Counted from the first letter of the stretch, positions 26,238 to 35,592 are shown. The stretch: DNA of 42,075 bases from Chloroflexota bacterium (GCA_003171065.1 PMXQ01000086.1:2195-44269), one strand, 5' to 3'. Program-made: numbers and translations. The notes: generated by a model from the letters alone, not told the origin.

Positions 26238-26948
26238 TCAGGGCAGTCTACCGAGCTGCGTGGCATCGCTGAGTGTGTTGTCCTGGAGCGAGAGCGCCCG
26301 GGCACTCAGCTGGAAGTCGCGCTCCTGCTGGATCATCTGGGTCATCGCCAGCGACATGTCGGTGTTGCTGCCCTCCAGCATGCCCTGCTGAATCTGCCCT
26401 GTGGCGGGCGGGAGATTGCCCGCCGCGGCGTAGAGATTCTCCCCCAGCCGAGTGGCTCCGCCGGCGGGCCAGGCCACCAGCGCGATTCGCTGGCCGGTCT
26501 GGACGATGGTTCCGTCCTTTGACACGGTGAATGGTTCGCCAGGTTGGATCGTGTGCCCGGCCACGTCGAGCACCGGGTAGCCCTGCTGGGTGACAAGCGT
26601 GCCGGTGGCGTCGGTCACGAAATCGCCGGCGCGGGTGTAGGCGATGCCACCGCCCGTTCGGACGACGAAGAGCCCGTCGCCTTCGATAGCCAGGTCCGTC
26701 TCCTTCCCGGTCACCTGGATCGGGCCCTGGCTGATGTCCAGCTTCAGGCCGGTCGGGATCGTGCCGGTGCCGAGGAGGCCCAGCTCCGGACCGAGCGAGT
26801 TCATGATCCCCAGCTCGTAGTCGGTCTGGCTGGTCTGGGACTGCTTGAAGCCGACGGTGTTGGCGTTCGCGATGTTGTCGGCCACGATGTCCTGGCGGGT
26901 CGCCGCTGCGACAACGCCGGACAGAGCCGTGTAGAAGCCTCTGATCAT
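26238..26948 (-). CDS. Flagellar basal-body rod protein, FlgF/FlgG family
   Basis: MIRGFYTALSGVVAAATRQDIVADNIANANTVGFKQSQ ... AIEGDGLFVVRTGGGIAYTRAGDFVTDATGTLVTQQGYPVL ... LEGSNTDMSLAMTQMIQQERDFQLSARALSLQDNTL. Confidence 0.93.
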   Translation of the reverse strand: MIRGFYTALSGVVAAATRQDIVADNIANANTVGFKQSQTSQTDYELGIMNSLGPELGLLGTGTIPTGLKLDISQGPIQVTGKETDLAIEGDGLFVVRTGGGIAYTRAGDFVTDATGTLVTQQGYPVLDVAGHTIQPGEPFTVSKDGTIVQTGQRIALVAWPAGGATRLGENLYAAAGNLPPATGQIQQGMLEGSNTDMSLAMTQMIQQERDFQLSARALSLQDNTLSDATQLGRLP

Positions 26949-28108
26949 GGTCGCACTCTCCGCCGCCCCAGCCGGGCCGCTACGTCGGAGTCGACGAGCC
27001 GGGTGCGCAGCGCCAGGATCGCTTCGGTGTGGATCTGGCAGACGCGCGATTCGGTCACTCCGAGGACCTGCCCTATCTCTTTGAACGTCATCTCGTCCTG
27101 GTAGTAGAGGGCGAGCACCATTCGCGGGCGCTGAGGCAGCCGGCTTATCTCGTGAACCAGCGACGCGATGGTGTCGCGACGAGCCGCTTCGTCGGCCGGG
27201 TCCACGGCATTGGGGTCGGGGGCGTTGTCGGCCAGGATGACCGACTCGTCGTCGTTGTCGCGGGCGTCGTGCTCGTCGAGCGAGACCGTCACGACCGAGG
27301 CGGCCTGGAGCCGCTCGCGGTAGCGGGCGAGGGGCATGTTGAGCCGCGCCGCGATCTCCACCTCGGTGGGCGAGCGGCCCAGCTCGTGCTGAAGGTCGCG
27401 GATCGCGCCCTGGATGGCACGGGCGGCTTCTCGGCCCGCACGTCCAACACTGTCGAGCGAGCGCACGGCGTCGAGAATCGAGCCCCTGATTCTGAGGATC
27501 GCGTACGACTCGAACGAGGCGGCGGCGTCGGGCCGGTAGGCGTCGATCGCCCGCAGCAGCCCGAGCACGCCGGCCTGCATCGCGTCCTCGTGGTCGAACA
27601 GACCGGGCACCGAGACGCCGAGCCGGCCCACGACGTATTTGACCAGGTGAGCATAGCGCTGTACCAGCTGGTCGCGGCTGAGCCCCGCGCCCGGCGCGGG
27701 CGTCTGCCCGTATGCGTCGTAGCCGTTCAGATTCGGCGATTCCTCGTCTGGAGCCACCAGCTCGTCGGGCGCGACTTCCGCGGCGGCCGCCTCACCCTCG
27801 GCCGCGATCTCGTCGCCGGCCGCTTCGGCTTCCGTGGCTGGATCGGCGGTGGCGCCGGATCGATCGCCGGGCGCATCGCCGCCGGAACCCTCTGGCGACC
27901 CTCCGAACGGGACACCCCAGGAACTCTCCAAGTCGCTCTGGCCAACTCCGCCGATCGACCCCAGGGCGGGCCGTACGGTCGTGGAATCGACGACCGCGTC
28001 GAGGCGCGCCGTCTCCGGCAGCAGGCGGGCCGCAGGTCGCAGCAGGACCGGGCTGTTCGCGCCGGCGGTGGCGTAATGAGGCGGGAGCGGGTGTCGGTTC
28101 AACATCAC
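26945..28108 (-). CDS. fliA: Flagellar sigma factor FliA (sigma28) with long acidic N-terminal extension
   Basis: LVQRYAHLVKYVVGRLGVSVPGLFDHEDAMQAGVLGLLRAIDAYRP; C-terminal LPQRPRMVLALYYQDEMTFKEIGQVLGVTESRVCQIHTEAILALRTRL. Confidence 0.95.
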   Translation of the reverse strand: MMLNRHPLPPHYATAGANSPVLLRPAARLLPETARLDAVVDSTTVRPALGSIGGVGQSDLESSWGVPFGGSPEGSGGDAPGDRSGATADPATEAEAAGDEIAAEGEAAAAEVAPDELVAPDEESPNLNGYDAYGQTPAPGAGLSRDQLVQRYAHLVKYVVGRLGVSVPGLFDHEDAMQAGVLGLLRAIDAYRPDAAASFESYAILRIRGSILDAVRSLDSVGRAGREAARAIQGAIRDLQHELGRSPTEVEIAARLNMPLARYRERLQAASVVTVSLDEHDARDNDDESVILADNAPDPNAVDPADEAARRDTIASLVHEISRLPQRPRMVLALYYQDEMTFKEIGQVLGVTESRVCQIHTEAILALRTRLVDSDVAARLGRRRVRP

Positions 28109-28123
28109 TATCTCTCCTCAGCC

Positions 28124-28435
28124 TCAGGCACTTCGACTGACGGTGGACGGCGACTTGCTTTTGGCTGCGGCGCGAGCGGCGGCATCTGGCTTTCCGGCCT
28201 TGCTGGCCTTCGCCCTACGAGCCTCGCGCTTCTTGCGCATTCGCAACAGTCTCCGTTCGGGGGGCTCCAAAAAGCCCACCAACCAGCGGCCCACGAAGGT
28301 GAACAGGACGGCGGCCGCCAGACCCCGATCGACCGAGTCGACGACGGGGGTTCCGGCCGAAATAGAAGCACCGCTCACGGCGAGTGCAGCCACGATGGCA
28401 ACGCGGAGAGTCCAGGTGGCGACGAGCAGTTCCAT
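28124..28435 (-). CDS. Small membrane protein with Lys/Arg/Ala-rich C-terminal tail, between flhA and fliA
   Basis: MELLVATWTLRVAIVAALAVSGASISAG ... RGLAAAVLFTFVGRWLVGFLEPPERRLLRMRKKREARRAKASKAGK; tight spacing (3 nt) to flhA. Confidence 0.6.
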   Translation of the reverse strand: MELLVATWTLRVAIVAALAVSGASISAGTPVVDSVDRGLAAAVLFTFVGRWLVGFLEPPERRLLRMRKKREARRAKASKAGKPDAAARAAAKSKSPSTVSRSA

Positions 28436-28438
28436 CTA

Positions 28439-30517
28439 TCAGACCTCCACCTGGGCATGAACCTGAACCGAGATGCTGGGCAGGATCTCCTCGTACGAGA
28501 GAACGGCCAGCTGCGGCGCGTGGCGCTCGGTCAGGTTCCGCAGCGCCAGCCGGATTCGAGTCGTGCACAGGAGGATCGGCTGGTAGCGCTGGAGGGCGAG
28601 CTGCCGCAGCGACCGATCGATCGCCTCGACGAGGGCCCGACTGTCGGAGCCGGATAGCTCCAGCCCCACGTAGCCGGGCTGGACCATGACCGAGGCCCCG
28701 AGACGGGTATCCAGATCGGGGGCCAGGGCGACGGCGTGTATGGCCCCGTCCGGCGCTCGATATCGCATCGAAATGGCCCGGGTGAGCGCGTGCCGAACCG
28801 CCTCGGTAAGGAAGAGAGGCTCCTTGGTGCTGCGCGCGCCGTCGGCGACGGCCTCCAGAATCGTGGCCAGATCGCGGATTGGGATGCGCTCGCGCAGCAG
28901 TCCCTGCAGGACTTTCTCGACGTCGCCCACCGACACGAGGCTCGGGATGATCTCCTCCACAAGTCCCGGCTGATCGTGCTTGAGCCCATCGAGGAGCTGG
29001 CTCGTCTCGGGCCGCCCCAGAATCTCGTAGGCGTGGCGGCGGATCGTCTCGGCCAGATGGGTGGCCATCACCGAGGCGGCGTCGACGACCGTGTAGCCCA
29101 TGCTCTCGGCCCGCTCCCGCTCCGCGACGCTGACCCACGATGCTGGCAGGCCGAACACGGGTTCTGAAGTTGGGATGCCGCTGACGGCGATCTCTCCGCC
29201 GTTGGGATCCATGCACAGCATCTTCGTGGGATCGACGGAGCCGCGGGCAATCTCGGAGCCGCGGAGCTTGATGACGTATGAGTTCTGGTCGAGTACGAGA
29301 TCGTCGCGGATGCGGACCGTGGGCACGATCAGGCCCAGCTCGCCGGCGATCTGGCGGCGAATCAGGCCGATCCGCTCCACCAATCCACCGCTGGCGCCGC
29401 CCTCGACCAGGCCGACCAGGCCGTAACCCACCTCCAGCTCCATCGTCTCGACCTTGAGGGCGTCGAGCGGGCTCTCCTGGCCGCTGCCGAGGGCGGGCAG
29501 TGCCGGCGTGACAACCGGAGCCGCCGCCGCCGCCACGAGCGCGGCCGCAGTCGCCGACTGGGACAGGAACCAGCCACCGCCGGCGACCAGGGCACCGCCG
29601 ATGCAAAAGACGAACGTCGGGAAGCCGGGCACGACGCCGATGACGAACAGCACGCCGCCGACGACCATGAAGAGGCGGGGGCGGCTCAGGAGCTGGGCGC
29701 CGAGGTCGCTGCCGAGACCCGCCTCGGAGCCGCTGCGCGTGACCAGGACGCCTGTGGCCACCGATACGAGAAGCGCGCTGATCTCGTTCACCAGGCCGTC
29801 TCCGACCGTCAGGACCGTGTAGGTCGTGAGGGCCATGCCGATGTCGTAGCCCTTCTGCATGACGCCCACCGTCAGCCCGCCGACGATGTTGACGACGATG
29901 ATGACGAGGGCCGCGACGGCGTCGCCTTTGACGAACTTGGAGGCGCCGTCCATGGCACCGTAGAAGTCCGACTCCCGCTCGATGGCATGGCGTCGAGCTC
30001 GGGCCTCGTCCGGCGTGATCAGGCCCGCGTTCAGATCCGCGTCGATGCTCATCTGCTTGCCGGGCATGGCGTCCAGAGTGAACCGAGCCGCCACCTCGCT
30101 CACCCGGCCGGCGCCGTTGGTGATGACCACGTACTGGATCACCACCAGGATCAGGAAGACCACGATGCCGACGATCGTGTTGCCGCCCACGACGACCTTG
30201 CCGAAGGCGTTGATGACCTCGCCGGCATGGGCGTTGAGGAGGACCAGCCGGGCGGCCGAGACGTTCAGTCCCAGGCGGAAGAGGGTGGCGATCAGGAGCA
30301 GCGGCGGGAACGAGCTGAACTCGAGCGGCTCCCGGATGTTCAGGCTGACCAGCAGGATCGTCAGAGAGAACGTGATGTTGAGGACGATGAGAATGTCCAG
30401 CAGCGTCGGCGGCAGCGGGACGATCATCATCGCCACGATGCCGACGACGGCCGCGGCCAGGAAGGTGTCGCTGCGGCCCAGGGCGGTGACGGGCGCCGGA
30501 GTCGTCTGGGTCGTCAT
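28439..30517 (-). CDS. flhA: Flagellar biosynthesis protein FlhA
   Basis: 692 aa; MMIVPLPPTLLDILIVLNITFSLTILLVSLNIREPLEFSSFPPLLLIATLFRLGLNVSAARLVL and C-terminal FHIPEP-family features. Confidence 0.98.
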   Translation of the reverse strand: MTTQTTPAPVTALGRSDTFLAAAVVGIVAMMIVPLPPTLLDILIVLNITFSLTILLVSLNIREPLEFSSFPPLLLIATLFRLGLNVSAARLVLLNAHAGEVINAFGKVVVGGNTIVGIVVFLILVVIQYVVITNGAGRVSEVAARFTLDAMPGKQMSIDADLNAGLITPDEARARRHAIERESDFYGAMDGASKFVKGDAVAALVIIVVNIVGGLTVGVMQKGYDIGMALTTYTVLTVGDGLVNEISALLVSVATGVLVTRSGSEAGLGSDLGAQLLSRPRLFMVVGGVLFVIGVVPGFPTFVFCIGGALVAGGGWFLSQSATAAALVAAAAAPVVTPALPALGSGQESPLDALKVETMELEVGYGLVGLVEGGASGGLVERIGLIRRQIAGELGLIVPTVRIRDDLVLDQNSYVIKLRGSEIARGSVDPTKMLCMDPNGGEIAVSGIPTSEPVFGLPASWVSVAERERAESMGYTVVDAASVMATHLAETIRRHAYEILGRPETSQLLDGLKHDQPGLVEEIIPSLVSVGDVEKVLQGLLRERIPIRDLATILEAVADGARSTKEPLFLTEAVRHALTRAISMRYRAPDGAIHAVALAPDLDTRLGASVMVQPGYVGLELSGSDSRALVEAIDRSLRQLALQRYQPILLCTTRIRLALRNLTERHAPQLAVLSYEEILPSISVQVHAQVEV

Positions 30518-31974
30518 CGCTCGAGCTCCTCAGCGGTATCGGTCGATCGGTCGGTTTCCGGGTCCGCCCCGCCCGCGGAGCCCTCCATGTCCGCCTCGTA
30601 GCGGGCCATCTCCTCCGGGGTCAGATCAGCCAGCTCGTCCTCGTCGAGGGCCCGCGCCAGCGCGCCTTCGTCGACTTCCGCCACGACCTCACCGCCGTCA
30701 TCGGGCGGGGCCTCGCCGTCGGGCGGGCCGACCGGTGCGGCGGTTGAGGGGATGGCCCCCGCCTCGCCGATCTGCCCGAAGCGGGCCGCCTCTTCATCCT
30801 CGGCCACGGTCTGGCCAACGGAATTCGCGGCGTCGACCCACCACGGTTGCGTGCCGAGACCCGCGGCGGCCCTTGCCTGGCCGGCCTGCCAGCCTCGCCC
30901 GTCACCGCCGGCCTTTCGGCCGCGGCCGGCCACCGCGAAGCGGGTCTGGTGGACGAGAACCAGCAGCCGAGCCACGGCGCGGTACAGGTGCGCCGGGACC
31001 TCGGCCCCGATCGGTCGCGAGAACAGGGCCCGCGCCAGGGGCTTGTCCTCGACGATGGGGACTTTGTGACCGCGGGCGATTTCCTTGATGCGTTCCGCCA
31101 TCAGGCGCTGGCCCTTGGCCACGATCCTGGGGGCCCGCATGGTCAGCGAGTCGTACTTGAGCGCGACCGCCAGGGTGGTAGGGTTGGTGACCACGACGTC
31201 CGCGGTCGGAACGGCATCCATCATCCTGGCGAAGGCCATCTGACGGGCGCGGCGGCGGCGGGCACCGCGGATCTGCGGGCTGCCTTCCTGGTCCTTGTAC
31301 TCCTGTTTAACCTCCTCCTTGGTCATCCGGATCGACTCCATGGCCCTGCGGCGCTGGACGACGAAGTCGACCAGGGCCACGACGGCGAGCAGGATCGTGA
31401 TCGTCAGGCCGAGCTGGAAGACGGCGTTCAGGCAGCTCCCGGCGATGGTGCCGACGTCGGCTCCCTCGGTCCCTACGATCGCAGGGATGCGAGTGCCGAC
31501 GACCTGCCAGGAGATGTACGCGAGGATGGCCAGCTTGCCCGACGCCAGGCCGAGCCTGACGAGGGCCTGCTTGTCTGCCATCCGGCGCAACCCGGCGATC
31601 GGATTGATGCGGCTCGGGTCGAATCGGATCGCCTTGTAGGAGAAGACGAGGCCGCCCGAGACAAGGTTGCCGGCTATGCCGGCGACCATCACGAGCGCGG
31701 CCAGGGGCAGAATCAAGGTCAGGACGGCGAGGATTGCGTCGCCCGTCTCTCCGAGCAGCCGAGCGTTGCTGGCGCGCGGGTCGAGAGTCAAGATGGCCGT
31801 CTGGGTGCGCAAGACCAGTGAAGCTCCGATGCCCGGCAGGAGGCTCGAGAGTGCCAGAGTGCCGACGCCCAGCGTCAGCCCCATGGAGAACTCATGGCTT
31901 CGGCCGATGCCCTGGCCTTTGGCTCGGGCCTCCTCGCGCCGTCGTGGGGTGGGTGCTTCGGTCTTCTCGGCCAT
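30514..31974 (-). CDS. flhB: Flagellar biosynthesis protein FlhB, NPTT variant with long C-terminal extension
   Basis: MAEKTEAPTPRRREEARAKGQGIGRSHEFSMG ... MTKEEVKQEYKDQEGSPQIRGARRRRARQMAFARMMDAVPTADVVVTNPTTLAVALKYD. Confidence 0.97.
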   Translation of the reverse strand: MAEKTEAPTPRRREEARAKGQGIGRSHEFSMGLTLGVGTLALSSLLPGIGASLVLRTQTAILTLDPRASNARLLGETGDAILAVLTLILPLAALVMVAGIAGNLVSGGLVFSYKAIRFDPSRINPIAGLRRMADKQALVRLGLASGKLAILAYISWQVVGTRIPAIVGTEGADVGTIAGSCLNAVFQLGLTITILLAVVALVDFVVQRRRAMESIRMTKEEVKQEYKDQEGSPQIRGARRRRARQMAFARMMDAVPTADVVVTNPTTLAVALKYDSLTMRAPRIVAKGQRLMAERIKEIARGHKVPIVEDKPLARALFSRPIGAEVPAHLYRAVARLLVLVHQTRFAVAGRGRKAGGDGRGWQAGQARAAAGLGTQPWWVDAANSVGQTVAEDEEAARFGQIGEAGAIPSTAAPVGPPDGEAPPDDGGEVVAEVDEGALARALDEDELADLTPEEMARYEADMEGSAGGADPETDRSTDTAEELER

Positions 31975-31982
31975 GCCCGCCC

Positions 31983-32738
31983 CTACGCACTTACGGCGCC
32001 GCCGGAGGCGGCCTGGAAGACGAATCGATAGATGGCCTCGGCGCCCGAGACGAGCGCCGGCATGCCCAATGCGAGGACGACGACCCCGACCAGCATCTTG
32101 AGCGGCAGGCCCAGGATGAAGACGTTGATCTGCGGGATGGCTCGGGCAAGCAGCGCGACCGACAGCTCGACCAGCAGCAGCACCAGCGCGATCGGCAGGG
32201 CGACCCGAACTCCGAGCTCCATCGCCAGGGCGACGGTCTGGGCGCCGGTCATCGACAGGTCCGCCGGCCAGCCTGCGCCCACCGGATACACCACGAAGGA
32301 GTTCGCCAGAACCTGGACGAGCGCCAGCTGAAGCCCCATGGCCAGGAACAGGAGGCCGGCCAGGACCGAGAAGAACGGGTCGATCGCGGTGGAGGCTTCT
32401 TCCTGCGTGGGGCTGAACACCGAGCCGAGGGAGAGGCCCAGCTGGATCGAGATGACCCGGCCTGCCAGTTCGACGGACTCGAATGAGAGTGTCAGGATGA
32501 ACCCGAGTGAGAGGCCGATGATCAGCTCGAGCGGCGCCGCGAGAAGAAGCGGCAGGGTGCCGGCCGAAGCGCCCGCGGGATTGACCAGGGCGATCGTCAG
32601 ACAGGCGGCCAGGCCGAATTTGACCAGCGGCGGGATCGCCTGGTGGCCGAACAGCGGGGCCGCGAAGACGAGTCCGGTGCAGCGCATCAGCACCAGGAAG
32701 AGGAGCGCCGTCTGGCCGCCGCTGAGGGAGACCGTCAT
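31983..32738 (-). CDS. fliR: Flagellar biosynthesis protein FliR
   Basis: LLFLVLMRCTGLVFAAPLFGHQAIPPLVKFGLAACLTIAL ... EEASTAIDPFFSVLAGLLFLAMGLQLALVQVLANSF. Confidence 0.95.
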   Translation of the reverse strand: MTVSLSGGQTALLFLVLMRCTGLVFAAPLFGHQAIPPLVKFGLAACLTIALVNPAGASAGTLPLLLAAPLELIIGLSLGFILTLSFESVELAGRVISIQLGLSLGSVFSPTQEEASTAIDPFFSVLAGLLFLAMGLQLALVQVLANSFVVYPVGAGWPADLSMTGAQTVALAMELGVRVALPIALVLLLVELSVALLARAIPQINVFILGLPLKMLVGVVVLALGMPALVSGAEAIYRFVFQAASGGAVSA

Positions 32739-33004
32739 CGGTTGGCCTCCGACGCGACCTGGAAGACGTACTGCGTAAACTCGACCAGCGAGTTGATCAT
32801 GGAGGGGCCGAGGATCACCAGCACAAGCGCGACCACCACGAGCTTGGGCACGAAGGTCAGCGTGGCCTCGTTGATCTGAGTCGCGGCCTGGACGATCGAG
32901 ATCGCCAGGCCCACGGCCATCGAGACGAGCACGATCGGCCCTCCGACCAGGAGGGTCGTCCAGAGAGCCCGCTGCATTACCGTTCCGACATCGGCTGGCG
33001 TCAT
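32735..33004 (-). CDS. fliQ: Flagellar biosynthesis protein FliQ
   Basis: 89 aa; ALWTTLLVGGPIVLVSMAVGLAISIVQAATQINEATLTFVPKLVVVALVLVILGPSMINSLVEFT. Confidence 0.97.
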   Translation of the reverse strand: MTPADVGTVMQRALWTTLLVGGPIVLVSMAVGLAISIVQAATQINEATLTFVPKLVVVALVLVILGPSMINSLVEFTQYVFQVASEANR

Positions 33005-33013
33005 CGGGCTGCC

Positions 33014-33781
33014 CTAGCCGAAGCTGTGGACGAGGGACTGGACGACGAGCACCCAGCCATCGACCAGGACGAAGAGGAGGAGCTTGAACGGCAGGGCGAT
33101 CTGGGTCGGCGAGACCATCACCATGCCCATCGACATCAGGGCCGAGGCAACCACGAGGTCGATGATCAGGAAGGGGATGTAGAGCAGGAAGCCCATCGTG
33201 AAGGCGGTCTTGAGCTCGCTGACGACGAAGGCCGGAAGAAGAACCTCGATCGAGACGTCGTCGGCCGTCGCGGGTCGCGGCTCCTTGGAGAGATCGATGA
33301 AGACCTGCAGATCCTCGTCACGGGTCTGGCTGAGCATGAATTCACGGAAGGGCTCGATGCCCTTCTGGATCGCCTCGTCCTGACTGATCGAGTTGTTCAG
33401 GTACGGCTGCAACGCATCGTTGTTGGCCTCGGCGAGGACTGGCGACATCACGAACAGGGTCAGGAAGAGCGACAGACCCATCAGGACCTGATTCGGCGGC
33501 AGATTGGGAATGCCGATGGCGCTGCGCAGGAGCGACAGCACCACCACGATCCGAGTGAAGCTGGTGGCCAGCATCAGGATCGCCGGGACCAGCGATAGCA
33601 CGGTGATGGCGACCAGAAGCTCGAGCGAAAGCGCGAACTGGCCGTTGCCGTTGGAGGCCTGGCCGTCGCCGACCTGAACCGTGATGTCCGACGAGCCGGT
33701 GGAGCTGCAGCCGGCGACTACGAGGGCGGCCAGCCCCAGAAGAACCAGCAGGCGCAGCCGGCGGGCCGTCGGGCGGCTCAT
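33014..33781 (-). CDS. fliP: Flagellar biosynthesis protein FliP with lipobox-like signal peptide
   Basis: LVAITVLSLVPAILMLATSFTRIVVVLSLLRSAIGIPNLPPNQVLMGLSLFLTLFVMSP ... IALPFKLLLFVLVDGWVLVVQSLVHSF; N-terminus ends LVVAGCSS. Confidence 0.97.
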   Translation of the reverse strand: MSRPTARRLRLLVLLGLAALVVAGCSSTGSSDITVQVGDGQASNGNGQFALSLELLVAITVLSLVPAILMLATSFTRIVVVLSLLRSAIGIPNLPPNQVLMGLSLFLTLFVMSPVLAEANNDALQPYLNNSISQDEAIQKGIEPFREFMLSQTRDEDLQVFIDLSKEPRPATADDVSIEVLLPAFVVSELKTAFTMGFLLYIPFLIIDLVVASALMSMGMVMVSPTQIALPFKLLLFVLVDGWVLVVQSLVHSFG

Positions 33782-34581
33782 CGGGCGCGGCTTCCGTTGA
33801 AGAACCCGGCCAGCCGATCGGTCAGGTTGTCGATCGGGGCCAGCAGCGTGTTGAGGGTCGTGGCGAACGGAGCCCGTGCGGAGCCGAGAGCAACTCCACT
33901 CGGCCGGGTTGTGGCAGTCCGCGGGCCGCGGGCCAGGCCGGCCTCGGATTCGTCGGCCGGCGACTCCGCGGTCCGAGCATCCTCCAGCTCGGCGGCGTCG
34001 AGCTCTGCCAGCGCAACCATTCCGTTCGGCGTGAGGCCCACCACCAGGCGCCGGTCGCCGACCGCAACGAGGTGGAGAGAGGCCTTCGAGGCGAGCGTCC
34101 GCGACTCTAGGACGTTGAGGCTACCGCCCCGCCTGGGGCCGGCGGTCTGCATCCGCCCCAGCACGCGCAACGTGATGAACAGCAGGACAAGGACGAGTGC
34201 GCCCTTGGTGATCAGGTCGATGGGGTCGATGCCGCCGGCCGCGCCCCAGGCCGAACCGACTACGGAGGAGGCCGCCGCCGAGTCCCCGATTCCCGACGCC
34301 GCGGGCGACGAGCCCGCCCCGCCCGCCACCGGGGATGGGTTCAGAGCGCCGATGATCGCGATTCCAGCCAGTACCGCCACGACCGAAGCCATGCCGATCC
34401 GGGTCGGCGAGACCCAGCCCCGCGACCGCCGGGCCGGTGCAGCGGCGCCGGACAATGCGGCCGCGGCGGCGACATCGCCGTCGGAACACGTACCGGCGCG
34501 GGCGTCGAGCTCCGCCGCGGACAGGCCGCGGCGTCGTGCCATCGGGCGGCGCCCGGCGACCGAGCGGCGGGTTGGCGGCAT
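33778..34581 (-). CDS. fliO: FliO-like flagellar biosynthetic protein
   Basis: DLITKGALVLVLLFITLRVLGRMQTAGPRRGGSLNVLESRTLASKASLHLVAVGDRRLVVGLTPNGMVALAEL; located between fliN and fliP. Confidence 0.75.
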   Translation of the reverse strand: MPPTRRSVAGRRPMARRRGLSAAELDARAGTCSDGDVAAAAALSGAAAPARRSRGWVSPTRIGMASVVAVLAGIAIIGALNPSPVAGGAGSSPAASGIGDSAAASSVVGSAWGAAGGIDPIDLITKGALVLVLLFITLRVLGRMQTAGPRRGGSLNVLESRTLASKASLHLVAVGDRRLVVGLTPNGMVALAELDAAELEDARTAESPADESEAGLARGPRTATTRPSGVALGSARAPFATTLNTLLAPIDNLTDRLAGFFNGSRAR

Positions 34582-34583
34582 CT

Positions 34584-35591
34584 TCAGCGACCCTGCGGAG
34601 TCAGCCGCTGCTGGCGGGAGACGACGTCGGTGATGCGGACGCCGAAGTTCTCGTCCACGACGACGACCTCGCCCTGGGCGATCGGCCGGCCGTTGATCAG
34701 AATGTCGACCTTCTCGCCGGCCAGCTTGTCGAGCTCGACGATCGAGCCGGGGGTAAGGGACAGGACGTCGCGGATGGGCAGCGTCGTCCGCCCGATCTCG
34801 ACCGCCACCTGCAGGTTCACCCCAAGCAAGAGATCGATGTTGTAGCCGGGCTGATTCGACGGAGTGGCTGTCAATTCGGGGAGCTGCGCGGGCCGCACGT
34901 TGGCAGGCATCGCGTGGCCGCCGCCGTTGCCGTTGCCCGAGCCGGACCCGGCAGAGGCCGATGTGGCCGCTCCGGACGGCGTCGTGACCGCCTTGAGCTC
35001 CTGCGTGCGCTGGGCCACGGTCTGCGGTTGCGGCGGCGGAGTCGGAGACGGCGCCTCCGATGCCAGGGCCTGTAGCGCCACGATGTGGGCCGCGAGCTCG
35101 CCCGCGACGGCGGCGTCATAGGCCGACACCACGACCACTTCTTCGTTGTCGACGGAAGTGAGCGGCAGGCGCAGGAGCAGGAGCGGTGCATCAGGTGCCG
35201 GCATCTCCACCGGAGCGCCGAGGCCGAGCCCCTCGCCCAGGATCGATTCGAAGGCGGTGCTGAGCGCCTCCATCACGAGCTCCTGCAAACGGCCGGCGGC
35301 GTAGACCTTGCCGCCGATCGTGCTGCCCTTGCTCGGATCCAGGGCGCCCCATGACCCGCGACGGTCGGTGCCCAGCAGCTCGAACGACGACGATGGCTCC
35401 AGCGGGGTCGGCACTTCCGCAGGCGTGCTGCTGCCAACCGTCAGGTCGCCGCAAGTGATGGGGCATAGCGCATCGGCCGAGATGGCCTCGGCGATGGCCG
35501 AGCGCAGCATCGGCCAGAGCGGCAGGATGGAGGCGCCGGCACCGAGCGATTGACCGTCGGCGGTCTTCCAGTCGAACGATTCCCAGCTCAT
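34584..35591 (-). CDS. fliN: Flagellar switch protein FliN with large N-terminal domain (FliY-like size)
   Basis: C-terminal SpoA/FliN domain [75 protein letters not shown], preceded by about 190 aa plus a linker. Confidence 0.92.
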   Translation of the reverse strand: MSWESFDWKTADGQSLGAGASILPLWPMLRSAIAEAISADALCPITCGDLTVGSSTPAEVPTPLEPSSSFELLGTDRRGSWGALDPSKGSTIGGKVYAAGRLQELVMEALSTAFESILGEGLGLGAPVEMPAPDAPLLLLRLPLTSVDNEEVVVVSAYDAAVAGELAAHIVALQALASEAPSPTPPPQPQTVAQRTQELKAVTTPSGAATSASAGSGSGNGNGGGHAMPANVRPAQLPELTATPSNQPGYNIDLLLGVNLQVAVEIGRTTLPIRDVLSLTPGSIVELDKLAGEKVDILINGRPIAQGEVVVVDENFGVRITDVVSRQQRLTPQGR

Positions 35592-35592
35592 G

